Source of the DNA: Pontibacter lucknowensis
GTDB taxonomy: Bacteria; Bacteroidota; Bacteroidia; Cytophagales; Hymenobacteraceae
DNA: 64,000 bases
Direction: 5' to 3'
Assembly: GCF_900156415.1 (NCBI RefSeq)
Contig: NZ_FTNM01000004.1
Location: 1 to 64,000 of the forward strand
The position numbers and the translations under genes are program-made. Shown piece after piece: positions 59,109-64,000 of the stretch. Below the pieces are notes generated by a model. That model made no database searches, was not told the origin of the DNA, and worked only from the letters and a program-made list of their open reading frames with translations. The stretch's first letter is position 1; every line of letters begins with the position of its first letter.

Positions 59109-60212
59109 ATGCTTGCCTTTCTGCTGACACTTATGCTATTGCTGGGTATCGTCATTGTGCTGGCGTATGCGGAGCGCAAGGTGGCAGCCTTTATGCAAGA
59201 CCGCCTGGGACCAACCGAGGCGGGGCCCTACGGCTCGCTTCAGTCGGTGCTGGACGTACTAAAGCTGCTGCAGAAAGAAGACATTGTACCTGCCGCGGCT
59301 GACAAGAAGCTATTCAAACTGGCCCCCATCCTGATCTTCGCCGCAGTGTTTGCAGGCTTTGCCGTTATACCTTTCACACCTGAACTTATACCTGCCAGCA
59401 TTGGCATCGGTGTTTTTTACCTGCTGGCTATTATTTCACTTGATGTAGTAGGCTTGCTGATGGCGGGGTGGGGCTCCAATAATAAGTACGCCATGCTGGG
59501 TGCCATGCGATCCGTGGCGCAAATTGTATCGTATGAAATACCAGCCGGATTGGCTATTCTCTCCGTTGTGATGATCTGCCAGTCACTGGACTTTCAGGAG
59601 ATCAGCTATCAGCAAGGTATATTGCTAAACCGCTTTCCCGGACTTGAGTTTGAAAAGAACTGGCTCTTTGGTATCGAAGCGCTGGGTATAAACACGACAA
59701 ACATAGGCGGTATCACTACCTGGAACATCTTCAGAGCTCCGCTTTTGCTTGTAGCCTTTGTGATCTATTTTATCGCATCCCTGGCAGAAAGTAACCGGGC
59801 ACCATTCGATATACCGGAAGCGGAATCGGAACTGGTAGCCGGGTTTCATGTGGAGTATTCGGGCTTCCGGTTTGCCGTGCTGTTTCTGGCGGAATATAGC
59901 ATGATGGTGCTGGTTAGCCTGGTAGCAGTTATTCTCTTCCTTGGGAGCTGGAATACGCCTTTGCCAAACCTGACTACGCTTAAGTTTGCAGACTGGACAA
60001 CAGGCACAATAGGGTCACTTTCAGGTATACTATGGGGTGGCTTCTGGCTGCTCAGCAAGACCTTTGTGCTGCTGTTTCTGCAGTTACAGATCCGCTGGAC
60101 CTACCCGCGTCTGCGCGTGGACCAACTCATGCACCTGTGCTGGAAGGTATTGACACCCGTTGCGCTGGGTGTAGTATTGCTAGCTGGTATTTGGCGTTTG
60201 CTAATGGTTTGA
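59109..60212 (+). CDS. nuoH: NADH-quinone oxidoreductase subunit H
   Basis: A 367-residue membrane subunit of complex I with about nine helices. The N-terminal YAERKVAAFMQDRLGPTEAG and the internal ESNRAPFDIPEAESELVAG are the standard NuoH signatures. The subunit forms the quinone-binding cavity at the junction with the peripheral arm. The expected reaction uses menaquinone, consistent with menA in this window. Followed by nuoI, nuoJ and nuoK in the usual order, but no L, M or N genes follow. Confidence 0.97.
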   Translation: MLAFLLTLMLLLGIVIVLAYAERKVAAFMQDRLGPTEAGPYGSLQSVLDVLKLLQKEDIVPAAADKKLFKLAPILIFAAVFAGFAVIPFTPELIPASIGIGVFYLLAIISLDVVGLLMAGWGSNNKYAMLGAMRSVAQIVSYEIPAGLAILSVVMICQSLDFQEISYQQGILLNRFPGLEFEKNWLFGIEALGINTTNIGGITTWNIFRAPLLLVAFVIYFIASLAESNRAPFDIPEAESELVAGFHVEYSGFRFAVLFLAEYSMMVLVSLVAVILFLGSWNTPLPNLTTLKFADWTTGTIGSLSGILWGGFWLLSKTFVLLFLQLQIRWTYPRLRVDQLMHLCWKVLTPVALGVVLLAGIWRLLMV

Positions 60213-60320
60213 GTCCAGGAGTTTTAAGATTTATTGAGTTTAGAAGTAAGAGCATTGGTAATTTATTTCCTCTTGGTAGGGGCAGGGATGGGTTTCGACT
60301 TATACCCTTTTAAATAAGAT

Positions 60321-60926
60321 ATGGAGAAATCGTCTGTTCAACATAAAACCGGATTTTGGGAAGTGGTAAAGTCGCTGCTAAGCGGATTGCTACTGACATG
60401 GCGGCATTTCCGGAATGCGGACAAGCGGCGTGCGCCTGTGCCGGTCATGGACGATAATTACTTTAAGCAGCCAGAGGGCTTGGTAACGCTTACATACCCT
60501 TATGAGGCTATACCTGTTCCAGAAAACGGCCGCTACCGCCTGCACAACGAGATCGACGACTGCATTGTGTGTGATCTTTGCGCCAAGATTTGCCCAGTGA
60601 ACTGCATCACAATTGAATCTGTGAAGGCAACGGAGGAGATCGGGGTGACGTCAGACGGTACAAAAAAGCGTCTTTATGCACCTGTGTTCGACATTGACAT
60701 GGCTAAGTGCTGCTACTGCGGCCTCTGTACTACCGTTTGTCCAACAGATTGCCTGACTATGACTCCGGTATACGATTTCGCTGAAGTAGATATCAAGAAC
60801 ATGATTTACCACTTCACTGACCTTACTCCAGAACAGGCAGAGGAGAAAAAGCAATTGCTACAGAAGCAGCAGGAAGAAATGGCCGCAGCCAAAGCAGCGG
60901 CATTAGCGGCCCGAAAGCAGCAGTAA
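60321..60926 (+). CDS. nuoI: NADH-quinone oxidoreductase subunit I
   Basis: A 201-residue peripheral-arm subunit carrying two [4Fe-4S] clusters. The cysteine motifs are CIVCDLCAKICP and CCYCGLCTTVCP, each with the fourth Cys before Pro. The remaining part is typical, including an Ala/Lys/Gln-rich C-terminal extension (about 165-201) of low complexity. The gene is about 110 bases after nuoH and 120 bases before nuoJ, with no terminator seen. Confidence 0.96.
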   Translation: MEKSSVQHKTGFWEVVKSLLSGLLLTWRHFRNADKRRAPVPVMDDNYFKQPEGLVTLTYPYEAIPVPENGRYRLHNEIDDCIVCDLCAKICPVNCITIESVKATEEIGVTSDGTKKRLYAPVFDIDMAKCCYCGLCTTVCPTDCLTMTPVYDFAEVDIKNMIYHFTDLTPEQAEEKKQLLQKQQEEMAAAKAAALAARKQQ

Positions 60927-61048
60927 ATTAAATTGTTAAATAGCTATACGGTTTCAACACATGCAGTATCTGATGCTGGGGAATGGTTTCCATTATCAGC
61001 TCGAATCTGACAAACCAAGTATTTAAAAACAGACGAATCAAAGAGAAG

Positions 61049-61561
61049 ATGCTATTCTACGTTTTTGCTCTATTAGCCATAGTATCGGGTGCTTACATGG
61101 TGCTGACGCGGAACCTGCTATATGCAGGCTTCTCCCTGCTGCTCACCCTGCTGAGTGTAGCGGCCATTTATGTGTTGCTCTTTGCCGATTTTGTTGCTGT
61201 CACGCAGCTAATGGTGTACGTGGGTGGTGTGCTGGTGCTGATCCTGTTCGGTATTATGCTCAGCAGTAGGGTGCACGACAAGTCTGTCATGTCAGAGAAT
61301 GTAAACGTAGGATGGGGAATTACTATTGCGCTTCTAACACTTGTTGGGCTGAGCTATACCATCTGGCAGGCAGGATTCAGTTCACTGCCATGGCTTCAAC
61401 AAACTGACACCGATGTGCTGGCAGGCCAGAAAAGCACGGTGCAGCACATCGGTGTAAAACTGATGACCGACTTTGTGTTGCCTTTCGAAATAGCCTCTCT
61501 GCTACTGCTTATAGCACTGATGGGTGCAGCCTATATCGCCACAGACAAACAGAAGGTATAA
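61049..61561 (+). CDS. nuoJ: NADH-quinone oxidoreductase subunit J
   Basis: A 170-residue membrane subunit with five helices. It begins MLFYVFALLAIVSGAYMVL and contains LLFADFVAVTQLMVYVGGVLVLILFGIML, the typical NuoJ helix 3 region with its pi-bulge sequence. I start at 61049, which has an AAAGAGAAG ribosome binding site; an upstream Met at 60983 extends the frame without family resemblance. Its stop overlaps the nuoK start by one base, so the two are translationally coupled. Confidence 0.94.
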   Translation: MLFYVFALLAIVSGAYMVLTRNLLYAGFSLLLTLLSVAAIYVLLFADFVAVTQLMVYVGGVLVLILFGIMLSSRVHDKSVMSENVNVGWGITIALLTLVGLSYTIWQAGFSSLPWLQQTDTDVLAGQKSTVQHIGVKLMTDFVLPFEIASLLLLIALMGAAYIATDKQKV

Positions 61562-61875
61562 TGTTAGATCAGATTCCTTTAGAGCACATCCTGCTGTTGA
61601 GCGCAGCCTTGTTTACGATTGGCATTTTGGCTGTTATCACAAAGCGTCATGCAGTGGTGGTGCTGATGGGTATAGAATTAATTTTCAACGCCGCCAACCT
61701 GAACCTAGTAGCCTTCAGCCGTCACGATCCTGTGTTGATGCAAGGACAAATGTTCTCCCTTTTTGTTATCCTGGTTGCCGCTGCTGAGGCTGCCGTTGCC
61801 CTTGCTATCGTGCTGAGGGTATACCAGCATTTCAAAACTGCTAATCTTAATCAGATTGTGACTAAGGAGGGGTAG
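61561..61875 (+). CDS. nuoK: NADH-quinone oxidoreductase subunit K
   Basis: A 104-residue membrane subunit with three helices. The family pattern is intact: LSAALFTIGILAVITKRHAVVVLMGIELIFNAANLN, including the two conserved membrane glutamates (Glu in MGIELIFNA; Glu in AAAEAAVALAI). It is antiporter-like and part of the proton path. The complex I cluster ends here; NuoL, NuoM and NuoN homologues are not in the window and must lie elsewhere. Confidence 0.95.
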   Translation: MLDQIPLEHILLLSAALFTIGILAVITKRHAVVVLMGIELIFNAANLNLVAFSRHDPVLMQGQMFSLFVILVAAAEAAVALAIVLRVYQHFKTANLNQIVTKEG

Positions 61876-62185
61876 CCCTGAAATAACATCCAGATATTTG
61901 CCTGTCCTAAAAGTACTTAGGTTTCTCTTCTTATTTGACTGCTCATACCTCTTAAGTATAACAATACAAGTATAGCATTACCTCATATACCAACATTTTG
62001 GCACTATTCAGTTCATTCATTACTAGCTCCTTATATGCTTATATTTAGTGTTTAAACATGAAATTTAAGCTACAATAAAAGTGGGGATTGATTGAACTTA
62101 AGTAAGTAGCTAAAAGTTTAAGCTTTAATTTATTCAGAAGGTAGTATTACTGTAGTATGTTAAACTTTTACTTTTAGCTTTTCAC
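61876..62185. other. Intergenic region with an inverted repeat
   Basis: A 310-base AT-rich gap between nuoK and the T9SS cargo gene. No clear nuoK terminator is seen. Its last 78 bases carry the inverted repeat listed next. Confidence 0.45.
62108..62179. repeat. Inverted repeat before the T9SS cargo gene
   Basis: AGCTAAAAGTTTAA (62108-62121) is mirrored by TTAAACTTTTA followed by CTTTTAGCT (62160-62179). The right arm equals the left arm's complement with one ACTTTT unit duplicated. The loop is 38 bases. It could be an operator, an mRNA structure or a small element end; it lies six bases before the start codon. Confidence 0.55.
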
Positions 62186-63484
62186 ATGAAAACAATTATT
62201 GCCCAAGCCGTAAGGTCTACGGCGCTGGGAGCTCTTTGGGTCATAGCTGGTTATACTATGCCTGTTTATGGGCAGGCAATTGAGATGGGCAGTTTTGTTA
62301 CCACTTATGAACAAGATTTCAATACCCTGCCAAGAACAGGAACTACAGCAGAATTAGGTGTAAACGCATTTATACCTGACGGCTGGACTGTGCTGAGTTC
62401 TAAAATAGAGGTTAACACTATTAGTATTAGTACTGGCTCATCTAATACTGCTGCTTTGTTCAGTTATGGGCATACAAACTCTACTGATAGGGCATTGGGT
62501 GCTTTGACCGCAGACAAAGTCGGTGATTTTGCTTACAATCTACTGTTACAAAACACCTCCGGAAAGACGATTACTCAGCTCGATATAGCGTATGCAGCGG
62601 AGCAGTGGCGGGTGGGTAGTACTAATACAGATGTGCAAAGACTGCTTTTTATGTATGCTATTGCCGAGTATTCTTCCTCTTTTAATTTAACCGTTAACCT
62701 CAAAACGGGCGGGTGGACAACTGTTCCTTCTCTTCAATTTAACAGTCCTAAAAATAAAACTACAGCAGGCCATATTGACGGAAACATACCTGAAAACCGA
62801 AAGCAATTCAGCTATACCCTGCCCGAAGCTATACCCGATGGCTACTACGTAATGCTGCGCTGGTATGACCCCGACGAATTACAACAGGACCATGGACTTG
62901 CGATTGATGATGTACAGGTAACTTGGAAATTTCAGCCTGATTATGTGCCACTACCAGTAGAACTGACCAAGTTTACTGCCCGAACTATCGGCAAAGGCGT
63001 TGAACTTAACTGGACAACAGCTTCAGAACTCGATAGCAAACATTTTGAAATAGAGCGTAGTACCGATGCAAGAAACTTCGAGACTGTTGGCATTGTGAAT
63101 GCAATGGGTACGACGAGCATGACCACAAACTATACCTTTCACGATAGAGAACCTCTCTTAGGTACGTCCTATTACCGACTTAAGCAAGTTGACGAAGATC
63201 TTTCTTATACCTACTACCATGTGGTTGCAGTAACAAATCGGCAGGCCAAAACAGCCACGGTATACCCAACCCTGGCACAGCAGGAGCTCAAGGTAGAACT
63301 ACCGTTTGCGCACATACCTTACGATGCAGCTGTGTATGACAAGATGGGACGTGTGGTGCTGCGCCGAAACTTGAAGGGTTTTACTCATTCACTGGATGTC
63401 AGCCGTTTGGGGCATGGGAACTATACCTTGGTGCTCTCTGACGAAGCTGGGCAAAAGCAGACTTTACGGTTCCTGAAGAAATAA
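62186..63484 (+). CDS. T9SS cargo protein with C-terminal sorting domain
   Basis: A 432-residue exported protein. A signal peptide ends VYGQA. The N-terminal half (about 35-250) looks like a beta-sandwich of the carbohydrate-binding or adhesin kind, starting TTYEQDFNTLPRTG. A fibronectin-like stretch follows (VELTKFTARTIGKGVELNWTTASE). The last about 75 residues are a type IX sorting domain: VYPTLAQQELKVELPF, LRRNLKGFTHSLDVSRLGHGNYTL, and a basic end (RFLKK). It should be secreted across the outer membrane by T9SS and anchored or released. Activity is unknown. The presence of T9SS cargo supports the Bacteroidota assignment. Confidence 0.85.
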   Translation: MKTIIAQAVRSTALGALWVIAGYTMPVYGQAIEMGSFVTTYEQDFNTLPRTGTTAELGVNAFIPDGWTVLSSKIEVNTISISTGSSNTAALFSYGHTNSTDRALGALTADKVGDFAYNLLLQNTSGKTITQLDIAYAAEQWRVGSTNTDVQRLLFMYAIAEYSSSFNLTVNLKTGGWTTVPSLQFNSPKNKTTAGHIDGNIPENRKQFSYTLPEAIPDGYYVMLRWYDPDELQQDHGLAIDDVQVTWKFQPDYVPLPVELTKFTARTIGKGVELNWTTASELDSKHFEIERSTDARNFETVGIVNAMGTTSMTTNYTFHDREPLLGTSYYRLKQVDEDLSYTYYHVVAVTNRQAKTATVYPTLAQQELKVELPFAHIPYDAAVYDKMGRVVLRRNLKGFTHSLDVSRLGHGNYTLVLSDEAGQKQTLRFLKK

Positions 63485-63554
63485 CGCTATACTTGGGGAG
63501 TATCCTTACCTAAAAACTAACTATCCCTGAAGAGTGGCTATACCTGCCAAAGAC

Positions 63555-63601
63555 ATAAAATCAGAAGGGCCAGCTAGAATAGCTGGCCCTTCTGATTTTA
63601 T
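63555..63601. terminator. Bidirectional terminator with 22-bp stem
   Basis: ATAAAATCAGAAGGGCC continuing to GCTA (63555-63576) is exactly mirrored at 63580-63601 around a 3-nt GAA loop. It is the strongest hairpin in the window and lies between the T9SS cargo gene and the converging IscA-type gene. Confidence 0.93.
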
Positions 63602-63614
63602 AAGCTGTCGTTCC

Positions 63615-63941
63615 TTAAACGGAGAAGCTGTCGCCGCAACCGCAGGTACGGGAGGCGTTCGGGTTGTTGAAGTAGAAGCCCTTGCCGTTCAAGCCGTCCG
63701 AAAAGTCAAGTTCGGTGCCAGCCAGGTATAGGAAACTCTTCATGTCCACTACTACCTTGATACCTTTGTCCTCAAACTCCTGGTCCATCGGCTTTACCTC
63801 GTCGTCGAAGTCGAGGTTGTAGGAGAGCCCGGAACAACCACCTCCTGCCACAGATGCGCGCAGGCGAAACGTATCATCCAGCTGCGCATCTTGCTTCAGC
63901 TTCAATACTTTCTCTTTTGCTTTATCTGATACTGTTATCAT
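63615..63941 (-). CDS. A-type iron-sulfur cluster carrier (IscA/ErpA/SufA family)
   Basis: A 108-residue A-type carrier. The three conserved cysteines are present: one in [10 protein letters not shown] near residue 36 and two in the C-terminal RTCGCGDSF. The N-terminus [15 protein letters not shown] is typical. A-type proteins hold and pass [2Fe-2S] or [4Fe-4S] clusters to target enzymes such as the complex I subunits. No suf or isc neighbours are visible, so the choice among IscA, SufA and ErpA stays open. Its promoter lies in the last about 60 bases of the window. Confidence 0.93.
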   Translation of the reverse strand: MITVSDKAKEKVLKLKQDAQLDDTFRLRASVAGGGCSGLSYNLDFDDEVKPMDQEFEDKGIKVVVDMKSFLYLAGTELDFSDGLNGKGFYFNNPNASRTCGCGDSFSV

Positions 63942-64000
63942 AACAATTCGTTCTTTAAGACACTGGATTCAGTACCACACTGAAAACAGTAATCGTGTTC

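Noticed and set aside
1..64000. CRISPR arrays, prophage, insertion sequences, toxin-antitoxin or classic defence systems
   Set aside because: No regularly spaced direct repeats, transposase, integrase, Cas or phage structural motifs were recognisable in any frame.

Overview
The window reads as a stretch of chromosome from a Bacteroidota bacterium of the Cytophagales, most likely Hymenobacteraceae (Pontibacter-like). The pointers are DUF4199, DUF4249, GLPGLI, SPW-repeat and BatA-type proteins; several TonB-dependent or outer-membrane beta-barrel receptors with carboxypeptidase-regulatory N-termini; a type IX secretion C-terminal sorting domain; a short arginine decarboxylase; and a fused DAHP synthase/chorismate mutase. 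Genes are densely packed on both strands at roughly balanced GC. I found no rRNA, tRNA, CRISPR array, prophage or insertion sequence.

Layout. 1-6.8 kb: a plus-strand run of a BatA/VWA-type membrane protein, a dihydroorotase homologue whose catalytic residues are all replaced, two DUF4199 membrane proteins and two glycosyltransferases. 7.2-14.4 kb: a secreted protein, then a TonB receptor, a DUF4249 lipoprotein and an MG2/plug-like protein in tight succession. 14.4-23.0 kb: purB (minus), an AsmA-like/GT51 peptidoglycan glycosyltransferase, an SBF-like transporter, and a GLPGLI plus beta-barrel pair. 23.1-29.3 kb (minus): DUF3817, an AT-rich lipoprotein, aroG/chorismate mutase with a leader that looks like an attenuator, TerC, a DPM1-like glycosyltransferase and protoporphyrinogen oxidase. 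29.4-32.7 kb: small metabolic and accessory genes. 33.0-37.3 kb: an arginine hub with arginine decarboxylase (minus) facing arginase and argS (plus). 37.5-41.3 kb: a GPx-like lipoprotein, menA, pncA, a PIG-L deacetylase and a lipoprotein. 41.4-46 kb: a redoxin fragment, a beta-barrel receptor and a DEAD-box helicase. 46.5-52 kb: a CoA transferase, phhA with a second attenuator-like leader, an alkaline-phosphatase-superfamily protein and a secreted protein. 52-59 kb: ABC-F, SPW, RDD, murI, a lipoprotein/glutathionylspermidine-synthase-like pair and map. 59.1-61.9 kb: nuoH-I-J-K. 62-64 kb: a T9SS cargo protein and an IscA-type protein.

Three signals stand out. (1) The hexamer TATACC/GGTATA, usually inside CTATACCT/AGGTATAG, is dispersed through genes and spacers. 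I counted about 160 copies by hand against about 31 expected from 4^6 arithmetic. It sometimes forms perfect inverted repeats in terminator positions. (2) Two aromatic amino acid genes, aroG/chorismate mutase and phhA, each have a factor-independent terminator inside the 5' leader, a competing antiterminator pairing, and a reading frame rich in aromatic codons. (3) The dihydroorotase homologue keeps the fold's sequence landmarks but none of the catalytic residues.

Most gene names rest on recognisable motifs and family-wide sequence patterns, not on database searches. Start codons were moved downstream where a signal peptide, family N-terminus or ribosome binding site favoured it, and those cases are stated.
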